Assembly: GCF_000956505.1 (NCBI RefSeq)
Contig: NZ_JYIX01000026.1
Span: 38,250 to 102,249, forward strand
Direction of reading: 5' to 3'
Length of the DNA: 64,000 nt
DNA from: Microbacterium azadirachtae
GTDB lineage: Bacteria; Actinomycetota; Actinomycetes; Actinomycetales; Microbacteriaceae
Position numbers and translations under genes: made by a program. The notes below the pieces were generated by a model. It was not told the origin of the DNA. It was given only the letters and a program-made list of their open reading frames with translations, and did no database searches. Each line of letters opens with the position of its first letter. Positions within the stretch are counted from its first letter, which is position 1. This document shows, piece after piece, positions 42,383 through 51,639 of the stretch.

Positions 42383-42414
42383 GATCCGGGCTGCTCGCGC
42401 GAGCAGCCCGGATC
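42383..42414 (-). terminator. Perfect 32-bp palindrome, probable pckG terminator
   Basis: Arms of 16 nt beginning GATCCGGGCTGCTCGC meet with no loop. It lies 5 bp beyond the pckG stop on the minus strand and 118 bp before the S66 gene start. Confidence 0.7.
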
Positions 42415-42419
42415 ACGTC

Positions 42420-44288
42420 TTATGCGCTCGCCAGGCGGTAGCGCAGCGAGGCGAGCTCGGTGGTGAGAGCCGCCGGGAGGCGGTCGCCGAACGTCGCGAA
42501 GAACTCCTCGGTCGAGTCGGCCTCGCGGGACCACGACGCGGCGTCGACGCGGAACAGCTCCGCGAGATCCTCATCGGTCACATCCGCGCCCTCGAGGTTG
42601 AGGTCCTCGATCTTCGGCAGACGCCCGATCGGGCTGTCCACCGCGCCGACCTCGCCCTCGATGCGACGGATGATCCAGTCGATCACGCGGGCGTTGTCGC
42701 CGAAGCCCGGCCACAGGAACCGGCCGTCGGAGCCGCGGCGGAACCAGTTCACCTGGAAGATGCGCGGCGCCTTGTCGAAGCGGACCGCGCGGCCCATCTT
42801 CAGCCAGTGCGCGAAGTAGTCGCCCATGTTGTAACCGCAGAACGGCAGCATCGCGAACGGGTCGCGGCGCAGCTCGCCGAGCGTGCCCTCGGCCGCGGCC
42901 GTGCGCTCGGACGAGATGGTCGCGCCGAGGAACACGCCGTGGCTCCAGTCCGTCGCCTCGACGACGAGCGGGACGTTGGTGGCGCGACGCCCGCCGAAGA
43001 GGATCACATCGAGAGGCACGCCCTCGGGGTCCTCCCAGTCCTCCGCGATCTGCGGGCACTGCGCCGCCGACACGGTGAAGCGCGAGTTCGGGTGCGCAGC
43101 AGGACTACCGGACTCCGGGGTCCACGCGTTGCCCTCCCAGTCGATGAGGTTCGCGGGCGCCTCGTCGGTCAGGCCCTCCCACCAGACGTCGCCGTCGGGG
43201 CGCAGCGCCACGTTCGTGAAGATCGTGTTGCCCCAGAGGGTCTCGACCGCGGTGACGTTGGTCGACTCCCCGGTACCCGGCGCGACGCCGAAGAATCCGG
43301 CCTCCGGATTGATCGCGCGCATGCGCCCGTCCGCCCCGGGGCGGATCCAGGTGATGTCGTCGCCGAGCGTCTCGACCTTCCAGCCGGGGATCGTCGGGCG
43401 GAGCATCGCGAGGTTGGTCTTGCCGCACGCCGACGGGAACGCGGCGGCCACGTGGTAGGCCTTGCCCTGGGGCGAGACGACACGGATGAGCAGCATGTGC
43501 TCGGCCATCCAGCCCTCGTCGCGGGCGAGGACCGACGCGATGCGCAGCGCGAAGCACTTCTTCGCGAGGATCGCGTTGCCGCCGTAGCCGGAGCCGAAGG
43601 AGTAGACCTCGAGCGTGTCGGGGAAGTGCACGATCCACTTCTCGTCGTTGCACGGCCAGGTGGTGTCCGCCTCACCGGCGGCGAGCGGAGCCCCGACGGA
43701 ATGCACGGTGCGCACCCACTGGGCGCCCTTCGCGATCTCGCGGACGACGGCCGCGCCGACGCGGGTCATGATGCCGATCGAGGCGACGGCGTAGGCGCTG
43801 TCGGTGACCTGCACGCCGATCTGCGAGATCGGCCCGCCGACCGGGCCCATCGAGAACGGCACGACGTACATGGTGCGACCGCGCATCGAGCCCTCGAAGA
43901 TCTCGTTCATCTTCGCGTGCATCTCGGCGGGATCCGCCCAGTTGTTCGTGGGGCCGGCGTCGATCTCCTTCTCGGAGGCGATGAAGGTGCGCCCCTCGGT
44001 GCGGGCGACGTCGCTCGGGTGCGAGCGGGCCAGGTAGGAACCGGGTCGCCACTCCGGGTTGAGCTTGATGAGCTTGCCCTCGTCGACGAGCTCGTGCAGC
44101 AGCGCGTCGTTCTCGGCAGCGGATCCGTCGATCCAGTGCACGCGGTCCGCCTGGGTCAGGGCGCGGATCTCGTCGACCCAGGCGCTGAGCGCGGCGAAGG
44201 CCGGCGTGTCGTACTCGGGAGCCGCACCGTACTCGCGCACGGGTGCGAGGTGGGTGGTCCGCGGGGTGGACGTCTCGGCGATAGCCAT
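42420..44288 (-). CDS. pckG: Phosphoenolpyruvate carboxykinase (GTP)
   Basis: Protein of 622 aa, the normal size of the GTP-dependent enzyme. The catalytic P-loop [14 protein letters not shown] near residue 285 has the hyper-reactive cysteine. Others are [22 protein letters not shown] with the Mn-binding region, [10 protein letters not shown] and the guanine-site [12 protein letters not shown]. It converts oxaloacetate to phosphoenolpyruvate for gluconeogenesis. AAGGAG precedes the ATG. It is divergent from a RamB-like regulator across 110 bp, suggesting shared control by acetate or acyl-CoA status. Confidence 0.97.
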   Translation of the reverse strand: MAIAETSTPRTTHLAPVREYGAAPEYDTPAFAALSAWVDEIRALTQADRVHWIDGSAAENDALLHELVDEGKLIKLNPEWRPGSYLARSHPSDVARTEGRTFIASEKEIDAGPTNNWADPAEMHAKMNEIFEGSMRGRTMYVVPFSMGPVGGPISQIGVQVTDSAYAVASIGIMTRVGAAVVREIAKGAQWVRTVHSVGAPLAAGEADTTWPCNDEKWIVHFPDTLEVYSFGSGYGGNAILAKKCFALRIASVLARDEGWMAEHMLLIRVVSPQGKAYHVAAAFPSACGKTNLAMLRPTIPGWKVETLGDDITWIRPGADGRMRAINPEAGFFGVAPGTGESTNVTAVETLWGNTIFTNVALRPDGDVWWEGLTDEAPANLIDWEGNAWTPESGSPAAHPNSRFTVSAAQCPQIAEDWEDPEGVPLDVILFGGRRATNVPLVVEATDWSHGVFLGATISSERTAAAEGTLGELRRDPFAMLPFCGYNMGDYFAHWLKMGRAVRFDKAPRIFQVNWFRRGSDGRFLWPGFGDNARVIDWIIRRIEGEVGAVDSPIGRLPKIEDLNLEGADVTDEDLAELFRVDAASWSREADSTEEFFATFGDRLPAALTTELASLRYRLASA

Positions 44289-44365
44289 GGCCTGCTCCTT
44301 AAATCCTGGGGCGTTGTGACCATTCTGTGCGAGTAATCGGCACTCTTCGGGTCGATTCTGGCTTC

Positions 44366-44381
44366 AAGAACCTGAATTCTT
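44366..44381. promoter_or_regulatory. AAGAA-N6-TTCTT dyad between pckG and the ramB-like gene
   Basis: A perfect 5-bp inverted repeat with spacer CCTGAA, ending 4 bp before the -10 box of the regulator. It is a candidate operator, perhaps for autoregulation; it does not match the corynebacterial RamB motif I remember. Confidence 0.45.
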
Positions 44382-44385
44382 TCGC

Positions 44386-44391
44386 TAGGAT
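44386..44391 (+). promoter_or_regulatory. -10 box of leaderless ramB-like transcript
   Basis: TAGGAT ends 7 nt before the ATG at 44399. It rejects the ATG at 44327, which lies upstream of the box. Confidence 0.6.
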
Positions 44392-44398
44392 CAAAAGC

Positions 44399-45838
44399 AT
44401 GGCTTCAGGACTCGAGCTCACCACTCTCGGACATCGCATCCGGCACCACCGCACGCGCAGCGGCATGACGCTGGACGAACTGGGCGCCGCCGTCGGCGTC
44501 GCCGGCTCCCAGCTCAGCCTCATCGAGAACGGCAAGCGCGAGCCGAAGCTCTCCCTGCTGCAGGCGATCGCGAACGCGACGGGCACCGAGGTGAGCGACC
44601 TCATCTCGGGCGAGCCGCCGAACCGGCGCGCGGCGCTGGAGATCGAACTCGACCGCGCGCAGTCCAGCTCGGTGTTCCGCCAGCTCGGCATCACCCCCGT
44701 GCGGGTGAACAAGGGCATGCCCGACGAGACGATCGAGTCGATCCTGGGGCTGCACCGGGAGCTGCACCGCCGCGAGCGCGAGGCGATCGCCACGCCGGAG
44801 GAGGCGCGACGCGCCAACACCGAGCTGCGCCTCAAGATGCGCGCCCTGGACAACCACCTGCCCGACATCGAAGCGCTCGCCGAGAAGCAGCTCAAGGCGG
44901 CGGGCCACTCCTCGGGGGCGCTCACCCACCGCACCGTGAGCATCATGGCCGAGCAGCTCGGCTTCGAGCTGCTCTACGTCGACGACCTGCCCCACTCCAC
45001 ACGGTCGGTCACCGATCTGGAACACGGCCGGATCTACCTGCCGCCCGCGTCGATCCCCGGCGGGCACGGCCTGCGCTCGATGGCGCTGCAGGCGATGGCG
45101 CACCGGATGCTCGGGCACACCCCTCCCACCGACTACGCCGACTTCCTGCAGCAGCGGCTCGAGATCAACTACTTCGCCGCGTGCTGCCTCGTGCCGGAGA
45201 CGGCGGGCGTCGCCTTCCTGCAGCAGGCGAAGAAGGACCGCAACCTCGCGGTCGAGGACTTCCGCGACGCGTTCGGCGTGACCCACGAGGCCGCCGGCAT
45301 GCGGATGACCAACCTCATGACGACGCACCTCGACATGCGGCTGCACTTCCTGCGCGTGGACGAGTCCGGCGCGCTCACCCGCGTGTACGAGAACGACGAC
45401 CTGCCGCTGCCGACGGACGTCACGGGATCCGTCGAAGGCCTCACGGTCTGCCGCAAGTTCTCCGCGAGGGCCGCCTTCAGCCAGCGCAACCGCACCACCG
45501 AGCACTACCAGTACACGGACACCCCGTCCGGCACGTTCTGGTGCTCGACGCAGACCGGATCCACCGACGGCGGCGGCTTCTCGATCACAGTCGGCGTGCC
45601 GTTCGACGATGCCCGCTGGTGGCGCGGCAGGGAGACCACCGACCGCGCGCAGTCGACCTGCCCGGACGAGGCGTGCTGCCGCCGGCCCCCGGCCGGTATC
45701 GCGGAGCGCTGGAGCAGCAAGGCCTGGCCGAGCGCCCGGGTGCACACGCACATGTTCTCGCCGCTCCCCCGCGGCGCGTTCCCCGGCGTCGACGACAACG
45801 AGGTGTACTCGTTCCTGGACCGGCACGCGGCCCAGTAG
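44399..45838 (+). CDS. RamB-like XRE-family regulator with short-chain fatty acyl sensing domain
   Basis: Protein of 479 aa. The XRE helix-turn-helix is LGHRIRHHRTRSGMTLDELGAAVGVAGSQLSLIENGK in pieces (residues 8-45). A middle region resembles the ImmA/IrrE metallopeptidase-like domain but reads ALQAMAHRMLGH, without the HExxH glutamate, so peptidase activity is unlikely. The C-terminal third (from about residue 300) has EINYFAACCLVPE and FWCSTQTGS and cysteine-rich CPDEACCRRPP, as in ScfR/RamB proteins. C. glutamicum RamB regulates acetate and glyoxylate-cycle genes. Divergent placement beside pckG supports a carbon-flow role here. Confidence 0.88.
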   Translation: MASGLELTTLGHRIRHHRTRSGMTLDELGAAVGVAGSQLSLIENGKREPKLSLLQAIANATGTEVSDLISGEPPNRRAALEIELDRAQSSSVFRQLGITPVRVNKGMPDETIESILGLHRELHRREREAIATPEEARRANTELRLKMRALDNHLPDIEALAEKQLKAAGHSSGALTHRTVSIMAEQLGFELLYVDDLPHSTRSVTDLEHGRIYLPPASIPGGHGLRSMALQAMAHRMLGHTPPTDYADFLQQRLEINYFAACCLVPETAGVAFLQQAKKDRNLAVEDFRDAFGVTHEAAGMRMTNLMTTHLDMRLHFLRVDESGALTRVYENDDLPLPTDVTGSVEGLTVCRKFSARAAFSQRNRTTEHYQYTDTPSGTFWCSTQTGSTDGGGFSITVGVPFDDARWWRGRETTDRAQSTCPDEACCRRPPAGIAERWSSKAWPSARVHTHMFSPLPRGAFPGVDDNEVYSFLDRHAAQ

Positions 45839-45841
45839 CGT
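45836..45841 (+). promoter_or_regulatory. -10 box of leaderless SDR transcript, overlapping regulator stop
   Basis: TAGCGT ends 6 nt before the ATG at 45848. Its TAG is the stop codon of the RamB-like gene. Confidence 0.55.
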
Positions 45842-45847
45842 GGGAGC

Positions 45848-46513
45848 ATGCCCCTCGCCCTCGTCACCGGCGCCGCGCGCGCCGACAGCATCGCGGCGGG
45901 GATCGTGCCGCGCCTTCGGAACAGCGGTTGGGCCGTCGTCACGAGCGATCTCGGTGACGCAGACCACCCGGCGGATCTGTCGACGACGGACGGCCCCGAG
46001 TCGCTGATCGACACGGTCGTGCGCGAGCACGGAACGATCACCGCGCTGGTGCTGAGCCATGCCTACGACGTCGAGTCGGGGATCCTGGACACGACCGCGG
46101 AGAGCTTCGATCGGCACGTCGCCGTCAACGCGCGCGCCACGCTGCTGCTGATCGCGGCGTTCGCGCGGCAGGCGGCCCCCGAGGGCGGGGCGATCGTCGC
46201 CCTCACGAGCGACCACGTGACCGGGAACCTGCCGTACGGGGCGTCCAAGGGGGCCCTCGACCGCATCGTGATCTCCGCGGCGCGGGAGCTCGGACCCCGA
46301 GGGATCTCCGCGAACGTGCTGAACCCCGGCCCGATCGACACCGGCTGGATGGACGAGGGGGTCCGCGAGCACCTCGCCGGGCTGACTCCGCAGGGGCGTC
46401 TCGGCCGCCCGGCCGATGTCGCGGCGCTGGTGGACTTCCTGGTCTCGCCCGAGGGCCGCTGGGTGTCCGGCCAGCTGCTCAAGTCCGACGGCGCCTTCTC
46501 CGCCGAGTTCTGA
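45848..46513 (+). CDS. SDR family oxidoreductase
   Basis: Protein of 221 aa of the classical short-chain dehydrogenase fold. The nucleotide motif is atypical (LVTGAARADSIAAGI). NARATLLLIAAF gives the structural Asn region, LTSDHV the Ser position and YGASKGAL the YxxxK catalytic pair near residue 135; VLNPGPIDTGWM is the usual PG motif. The missing TGxxxGxG pattern resembles SDRs of the enoyl-ACP-reductase-like or KduD-like side groups. The substrate is unknown. Confidence 0.87.
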   Translation: MPLALVTGAARADSIAAGIVPRLRNSGWAVVTSDLGDADHPADLSTTDGPESLIDTVVREHGTITALVLSHAYDVESGILDTTAESFDRHVAVNARATLLLIAAFARQAAPEGGAIVALTSDHVTGNLPYGASKGALDRIVISAARELGPRGISANVLNPGPIDTGWMDEGVREHLAGLTPQGRLGRPADVAALVDFLVSPEGRWVSGQLLKSDGAFSAEF

Positions 46514-46543
46514 ACCGAGCCTCCGCGCGGCGGTGAGCGACCG

Positions 46544-47614
46544 TCAGTGCGCCGAGACGAAGTCGGCGTAGCGGCGCAGGGCCGAGGCCACGGCAGTGGG
46601 ATTCGGGGCCGGCTCCCCGCCGAAGAACTCGGGGATCGGCTCGTCGCGATGCCGTCCGACCGCCGCCGAGTGCGTCCAGGCGCCGGCGATCCGGCCCGCC
46701 GCGAGCAGGCTCGCGCGCACCATGCCGTTTTTGCCTGGCCCGATCAGCGCCATGCCCTCCGCCGTGGCCACCACCGAGCGGTCGGCATAGGAGATGTAGT
46801 ACTCGTCGAACATGGGCAGCGCGAGCGTCGCGGCGTCGTCCGCCCCGGCGGCGCGGCGAGGGCGGACCGTGCCGATGAACACGCCCTCCGCCTTCTCCGT
46901 CACCCTCGCGCGCCCCCTCTCGACGGCCTCGCGCGCCACGGTGATCGGCAGGCCGGACCACCAGGCGAAGTCGTCGACCGTGACGGGCCCGTGCCCGTCG
47001 ACGTAGCGGACGAACAGCTCGGCCAGCGGATCCGCAGGCGGCGCGGTCTCGGGAAGCCACTCCTCGCCGAGCATGAACAGCTGCTCGCGCGAGACCGCGT
47101 CGTCCCGGTGCACGACCGGGCCCTGCACCAGAATGCCGCGCACGTTGAGCGCGTAGATGAGGTGCACCCCGCGCTGGCCCGCCGGATCGATGCCGATCTC
47201 CGTGAGGTCGTCGAAGAGCTGCGCCCTCGTGCGCCCTCCGTCGGCGAGGCGCTCGCGGAACGCCGACTCGACGCGCGCGACGAGCGCGTCGTCGATGCCG
47301 AGCTGACGCTGGCGCGTCGCGTCCTGCCGGAGTTGCCGATCGCCCGTCACCGAGAGCACCCACCGCACATCTTCGGCGGGGATCACGTGCAGCGTGCCGC
47401 GCATCGTGTGCGTGCGCACGAGCTCGCCGCGATCGAACGCCGCATCGACGACGGCGAGCGTCGGAGCACCGGACGAGCGGATCCCGAGCGCCCAGCGTCC
47501 GGCGACGAACTCCTGGCCCTGCACGGCGAGCATGTGCCGGGCGGCGGCGACAGGGGTGCGAGCAGGGGCGGTGAGCCGGTGCGAGCGGAGCCGTTCGCTC
47601 AGGAGTGCCGTCAT
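46544..47614 (-). CDS. Winged-helix DNA-binding domain protein (AlkZ-like)
   Basis: Protein of 356 aa matching the HTH_42/AlkZ-like pattern. It opens MTALLSERLRSHRLTAP and has HMLAVQGQEFVAGRWALGIR near residue 30, ELVRTHTMRGTLHVIPAEDVRW near residue 75, and FAWWSGLPITVAREAVE with PMFDEYYISYADR later. AlkZ proteins unhook DNA interstrand crosslinks or remove alkylated bases; the QxQ motif of AlkZ is represented by AVQGQEF. In-frame ATGs at 47623 and 47626 are alternatives; none has a clear ribosome binding site or TAnnnT box. Confidence 0.78.
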   Translation of the reverse strand: MTALLSERLRSHRLTAPARTPVAAARHMLAVQGQEFVAGRWALGIRSSGAPTLAVVDAAFDRGELVRTHTMRGTLHVIPAEDVRWVLSVTGDRQLRQDATRQRQLGIDDALVARVESAFRERLADGGRTRAQLFDDLTEIGIDPAGQRGVHLIYALNVRGILVQGPVVHRDDAVSREQLFMLGEEWLPETAPPADPLAELFVRYVDGHGPVTVDDFAWWSGLPITVAREAVERGRARVTEKAEGVFIGTVRPRRAAGADDAATLALPMFDEYYISYADRSVVATAEGMALIGPGKNGMVRASLLAAGRIAGAWTHSAAVGRHRDEPIPEFFGGEPAPNPTAVASALRRYADFVSAH

Positions 47615-47766
47615 GGGGTCCATCATGCCGTGGGGTCGGGACATCGACGGAGCTTGAGGACGCGCGAGCGGGGCGGATCCGGTCGGATCCGATGAGTTCC
47701 CTATGACGATGCTCAAGACGCCCGTTTCTTGGGCTTCTCTGTCAAACCGCCGCCGACGATGGTGCC

Positions 47767-49179
47767 ATGGCAACGCTCACCCCCCTCGCTCCCGCCGGGG
47801 CCCTCGTCGCGGCCCGAGGACGCCGGCTGCGCCCGGCGCTCTGGCGCCTGGCCGCGGTGACGCTGATCTGGGCGACGAGCCTGTTCGTGCTCGCGCTCTG
47901 GGTGAGCGGCGCCGGCGTGCAGTCGCTGCTCGCGTTCGACGGCGACACCTTAACGACGCTCGGCCGCCTGACCGGCCTCGTGTCCGCGAACCTGCTGCTG
48001 TACCAGGTGCTGCTGATGGCCAGGGTGCCGGTGTTCGAGCGCGGTTTCGGGCGGGACGGCATCACGCGGCTGCACCGCCTCGTGGGCTTCTGGTCGTTCT
48101 GGCTGCTCTTCGCGCATCTCGTGCTCATCACGTTCGGCTACGCGATCACGGCGCACACGAACGTGCTCGTGCAGGCGTGGGACTTCGTCTGGGACTACCC
48201 CGGCATGCTCCTGGCGACCGCGGGGACCGGGCTGCTGATCCTCGTCGTGGTGACGTCGATCCGACGCGCGCGCCGCCGGCTGCGGTACGAGTCCTGGCAC
48301 CTCCTGCACCTGTACGGCTACCTCGGCGTGGGCCTCGCGATCCCGCACATGCTGTGGACCGGCGCGGATTTCACGGCCTCGGCCGGCGCGACGTTCTACT
48401 GGTGGGCGCTGTGGGCGGTCACGGCCGCGTGCGTGCTGTGGTTCCGCATCGCCGTGCCGCTCCTGCGCAGCGCCCGCCACGGCCTGCGCGTGGTCGCCGT
48501 CGACCAGGACGGCCGGGACGGGATCTCGGTCCGCGTCGCGGGACGGGACGTGCACCGTCTCGGCGCCAGGGCGGGGCAGTTCTTCATCTGGCGCTTCCTG
48601 GACGGTCCAGGCTGGACGCGGGGGCACCCGTTCTCGCTCGCCGCGAATCCGGCCGGGGACGCGCTCGTCATCTCGGCCCGCCGTATCGGCGACGGCACCG
48701 ACCGGCTCGCCGAGCTGCGCCCCGGCACGAGGGTCATGGTCGAGGGCCCCTACGGCCACATGACCGGTGAGCGGCGCAGCGGATCCCGCCTGCTCATGCT
48801 CGGCGCCGGCGCGGGCGTCGCCCCGCTCGTCGCGCTGCTCGAGTCCGAGCCCTACGCGGCCGGCGAGGCGATCCTCGTGACGCGCAACCACTCCGCCGCG
48901 CACGGGCTGCGCCGTGCAGAGATCGATCGGCTCGCGATGTCCCGCGGGCTCGTGCACTACACGCTGCACGGCCGCCGCGCCGATGCGGGCACGACCTGGG
49001 TGCCCGCGACCCATGCCGAGTGGGACGGCGCTCAGCTGCTGCAGCGCATCGCCGGCGACCTGTCCCTGTACGACGTGTACCTGTGCGGGCCGACCCCCTG
49101 GATGCAGAGCATCCGCCGCGACCTGCGCACCGCCGGCGTCCCCGCCGAACGCATCCACAGCGAGGCCTTCGCCGTCTGA
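47767..49179 (+). CDS. Ferric-reductase-like membrane flavoprotein (heme b / FAD / NAD(P) domains)
   Basis: Protein of 470 aa. Six or so transmembrane helices span residues 25-230 and contain paired histidines (RLHRLVGFWSFWLLFAHLVL and WHLLHLYGYLGVGLAIPH) for two b hemes. The C-terminal half is a ferredoxin-NADP reductase module: FAD-binding GHPFSLAAN near residue 300, NAD(P)-binding LMLGAGAGVAPL near residue 345 and YLCGPTPWM near the end. It moves electrons from cytosolic NAD(P)H across the membrane. The next two genes encode an FMN-binding exported protein and ApbE, so the acceptor is probably covalently bound FMN outside the membrane (inference). Confidence 0.9.
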   Translation: MATLTPLAPAGALVAARGRRLRPALWRLAAVTLIWATSLFVLALWVSGAGVQSLLAFDGDTLTTLGRLTGLVSANLLLYQVLLMARVPVFERGFGRDGITRLHRLVGFWSFWLLFAHLVLITFGYAITAHTNVLVQAWDFVWDYPGMLLATAGTGLLILVVVTSIRRARRRLRYESWHLLHLYGYLGVGLAIPHMLWTGADFTASAGATFYWWALWAVTAACVLWFRIAVPLLRSARHGLRVVAVDQDGRDGISVRVAGRDVHRLGARAGQFFIWRFLDGPGWTRGHPFSLAANPAGDALVISARRIGDGTDRLAELRPGTRVMVEGPYGHMTGERRSGSRLLMLGAGAGVAPLVALLESEPYAAGEAILVTRNHSAAHGLRRAEIDRLAMSRGLVHYTLHGRRADAGTTWVPATHAEWDGAQLLQRIAGDLSLYDVYLCGPTPWMQSIRRDLRTAGVPAERIHSEAFAV

Positions 49180-49227
49180 GCGGCGGACGAGGGCACCGAG
49201 GGCGAGAGAACCGAGAGCGAGAGAACC

Positions 49228-49782
49228 ATGAAGAAGATCGTCTACGCCGTCCTCGCGACCGTGACCGGACTGGTCCTGCTGTTCAGCTACCGCACCTCGC
49301 TCGAGGTCGTCACACCGGCCGCGAGCGGTGCCGCCGGGACCGCGGGGGCCACCGGGACCGCCGGCACGACGAAGAGCGCGACCGGCTCCTCCACCGGGAC
49401 GAGCACGAGCGGCACCTCCTCCGGGACGTCGGCGGGCTCGTCGTCCTCGGGCTCCACGAGCTCCACGGGATCCACGGGATCCACCACGTCCTCGTCCGGT
49501 CTCAAGGACGGATCCTTCACGGGTCAGGCCGTCGACACGCGCTACGGCGCCGTGCAGGTCGCGATCACCGTGTCGGGCGGGCAGATCACCGACGTGTCGG
49601 TGCCGCAGTACCCGAACACCGAGCGCCGCGACGAGCAGATCAACGCGCAGGCCATCCCGATCCTGGTCTCGGAGACCAAGAGCGCGCAGTCTGCGCAGAT
49701 CGACATGGTCTCCGGCGCCACCTTCACCTCGGACGGGTACACCCAGTCGCTGCAGAGCGCGATCGACCAGGCGAAGGCATGA
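49228..49782 (+). CDS. FMN-binding domain protein with covalent-flavin motif
   Basis: Protein of 184 aa. An N-terminal membrane anchor or signal (residues 4-20, VYAVLATVTGLVLLFSY) is followed by a 60-residue Ser/Thr/Gly/Ala linker (31-90) and a compact FMN_bind domain (91-184). The flavinylation motif is DMVSGATFTSDGY, with Thr165 in SGAT as the expected FMN attachment site. By family knowledge such domains (NqrC, RnfG) are modified by ApbE. It starts 48 nt after the membrane flavoprotein and overlaps apbE by 4 nt. It is probably the extracytoplasmic electron carrier of the set. Confidence 0.9.
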   Translation: MKKIVYAVLATVTGLVLLFSYRTSLEVVTPAASGAAGTAGATGTAGTTKSATGSSTGTSTSGTSSGTSAGSSSSGSTSSTGSTGSTTSSSGLKDGSFTGQAVDTRYGAVQVAITVSGGQITDVSVPQYPNTERRDEQINAQAIPILVSETKSAQSAQIDMVSGATFTSDGYTQSLQSAIDQAKA

Positions 49783-50621
49783 GCGCCGCCGTGCCCTCTG
49801 CGGCCTCGCCGCACCGCCACGTCCGCACCGCCGCGCTCATGGGCACAGTGGCGAGCGTGCACGTGCTCACCGCGGCCCCCTCCCCCGATCCTGCCGTCGC
49901 CGCGCGGATCTCCGATGCGCAGGGCGCCGCGCTCGACGAGCTGCACGAGCTGGACGCGCTGTTCTCCCCGTTCCGCTCGGACTCGCATATCTCGCGACTG
50001 CGTGACGGCACGCTGCATCCCGAGGACGCGGATCCGCGGATCCTCGAGGTCTGCGAGGCGTGCGTGCGCCTCGCGGCGGACAGCGGCCGGCGGTTCGACG
50101 CGAACAGGGACGGCTGGTTCGATCCGACGGGCTACGTCAAAGGCTGGGCCGTCGAACGCGCGGCCTCCCGCCACCTCGCACCCCTGCTGGTCGAGGACGG
50201 CGTGATCGCCGCAGGTCTCTCCGCGGGCGGCGACATGCAGCTGCTCACCGTACCCGGAGCGGACTGGACCTGGAACGTCGGGATCGCGGATCCGCTCCGC
50301 CCCGGCGCGCTGCGGGCCGAGGTGCCGCTGCGCGACGGGGCCGTCGCGACCTCGGGTCCGGCCGAGCGGGGCGCGCACATCGTCGACCCGCGCACGGGAC
50401 GCGCGGTGGTCGACGCCCCGACCGCGACCGTGATCGCCGAGCGCCTGAGCGACGCGGACGCGTGGGCGACGATCGCCGTGGTCGCCGGATTCGACGACCT
50501 CACCTGGCTGCGCGCGGCGCCCGACTGCTCGGGGATGCTGATCGCACCGGACGGTCGGATCCGGCGCTGGGCGCACGGCGTGGAGGTCGCCGTCGCCGAC
50601 GAACTGGCCCTCCTCAGCTGA
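49779..50621 (+). CDS. apbE: FAD:protein FMN transferase
   Basis: Protein of 280 aa. Typical ApbE segments are ALMGTVASVHVL, LDELHELDALFSPFRSDSHISRL (Mg/FAD region), FDPTGYVKGWAVERA, SAGGDMQLL and GPAERGAHIVDPRTG, with DAWATIAVV near the end. It transfers FMN from FAD onto a threonine of the partner protein encoded just upstream. No signal peptide or lipobox is visible at the chosen start, whereas many ApbE proteins act outside the membrane; modification before export, or another export route, must be considered. ATGA overlap couples it to the FMN-binding protein. Confidence 0.92.
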   Translation: MSAAVPSAASPHRHVRTAALMGTVASVHVLTAAPSPDPAVAARISDAQGAALDELHELDALFSPFRSDSHISRLRDGTLHPEDADPRILEVCEACVRLAADSGRRFDANRDGWFDPTGYVKGWAVERAASRHLAPLLVEDGVIAAGLSAGGDMQLLTVPGADWTWNVGIADPLRPGALRAEVPLRDGAVATSGPAERGAHIVDPRTGRAVVDAPTATVIAERLSDADAWATIAVVAGFDDLTWLRAAPDCSGMLIAPDGRIRRWAHGVEVAVADELALLS

Positions 50622-50636
50622 GCCCTCCTCAGCTGA
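50607..50636. repeat. Tandem 15-bp duplication at the apbE/histidine kinase junction
   Basis: GCCCTCCTCAGCTGA occurs twice back to back. The first copy ends in the apbE stop; the second contains the complement of the kinase stop. It looks like a recent slippage duplication in a 7-bp convergent gap. Confidence 0.8.
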
Positions 50637-51639
50637 AGGCGGAGGGCAGGCGCAGCAGGAACGTGGTGCCCGCCTTGGAGGTGCTCTCGATGCCGACCGA
50701 TCCGCCGTAGCGCGTGGCCACGTCGCGCACGAGCGCGAGGCCGAGTCCGAAACCGCGCCTCCGCCCGGTCTCGGGGCCTCGGGCGAAGCGCGTGAAGATG
50801 CGCTCGCGGTCGTCGGCGCGGACGCCGGGGCCCTGATCGACGACCCTGATCTCGGCAAATCCACGGGCGGCGCCGCCGCCCGCTCCGACGACGATCGCGA
50901 CCGAGGTGCCCCGGGGCGCATGCTGCACGGCGTTGTCGAGCAGCGCGGTGCACAGCCGGGTCAGGGTCACGTCGGGCACCGCGACGGAGATGCCGGGGCC
51001 GAGTTCCGGCCGCAGCTCGACCCCCGCGCTCTCGGCGATCGGGCGGATCAGCCCGACCGCGGCCTGCACCGCGACCGCGGCGTCCGTCGCCGTCGCGGGA
51101 ACGGGACCCTGGTCCGCCTGCGCCGCGAGGAGCAGCTCCGTGAGGATGTCGTCCATGGCTGCGGTGTCGCCCCGCAGCCGCTCGAGGGCGTCGTCGATGT
51201 CCTCTCCGCGGGCGAGGCGGCGCTGCAGGATCTGCACGCGGCTCGACAGGGCCGTGAGCGGAGTGCGCAGCTCATGGCTCGCGTCGGCGACGAAATCCCG
51301 CTGCGCCTGCAGCGCCACCTCGAGCGGCGCGACCGCGCGCCGGGCGGTGAGCCAGGCGATGAGGCCGAGCAGCGCGACTCCCACCAGGCCCAGCACGATG
51401 ACCCAGGGCAGCACGCGGTCCACGTCCACCACGATGTGGTCGGGGTTGTTCAACACGAAGCCGTCCGGCTTGGTGCCGGCCGTGATCCGGTCGCCGCCCT
51501 GCGGGCGCGAGGTCGCCAGGATCACGGCGATGAGGATGCCGACCCCCGCGGCGATCACGACCGCCGAGGCGACCCCCGTCCACAGCCCGATCTGCCGGGC
51601 CGTGCGCCGCACCCGATCGCGGTCCGCGGATCCGCTCAT
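50629..51639 (-). CDS. Two-component sensor histidine kinase
   Basis: Protein of 336 aa. Two transmembrane helices (about residues 17-40 and 78-100) enclose a short 38-residue external loop, followed by the H-box FVADASHELRTPLTAL, N-box ALLDNAVQHAPRG, G1 VVDQGPGVRADD, F-box FTRFARGPE and G2 GFGLGLAL. The small sensor loop suggests membrane or partner sensing rather than ligand binding. It overlaps the regulator gene by 4 nt. It is convergent with apbE, so control of the redox module is possible but not shown. Confidence 0.92.
   Translation of the reverse strand: MSGSADRDRVRRTARQIGLWTGVASAVVIAAGVGILIAVILATSRPQGGDRITAGTKPDGFVLNNPDHIVVDVDRVLPWVIVLGLVGVALLGLIAWLTARRAVAPLEVALQAQRDFVADASHELRTPLTALSSRVQILQRRLARGEDIDDALERLRGDTAAMDDILTELLLAAQADQGPVPATATDAAVAVQAAVGLIRPIAESAGVELRPELGPGISVAVPDVTLTRLCTALLDNAVQHAPRGTSVAIVVGAGGGAARGFAEIRVVDQGPGVRADDRERIFTRFARGPETGRRRGFGLGLALVRDVATRYGGSVGIESTSKAGTTFLLRLPSAFS

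Noticed and set aside
44289..44398. Classical corynebacterial RamB operator
   Set aside because: I looked for the AAAACTTTGCAAA-like motif and did not find it; only the AAGAA-N6-TTCTT dyad is present.
44960..45180. Active ImmA/IrrE-type protease in the RamB-like protein
   Set aside because: The expected HExxH reads AHRMLGH without the catalytic glutamate, so it is probably a structural remnant.
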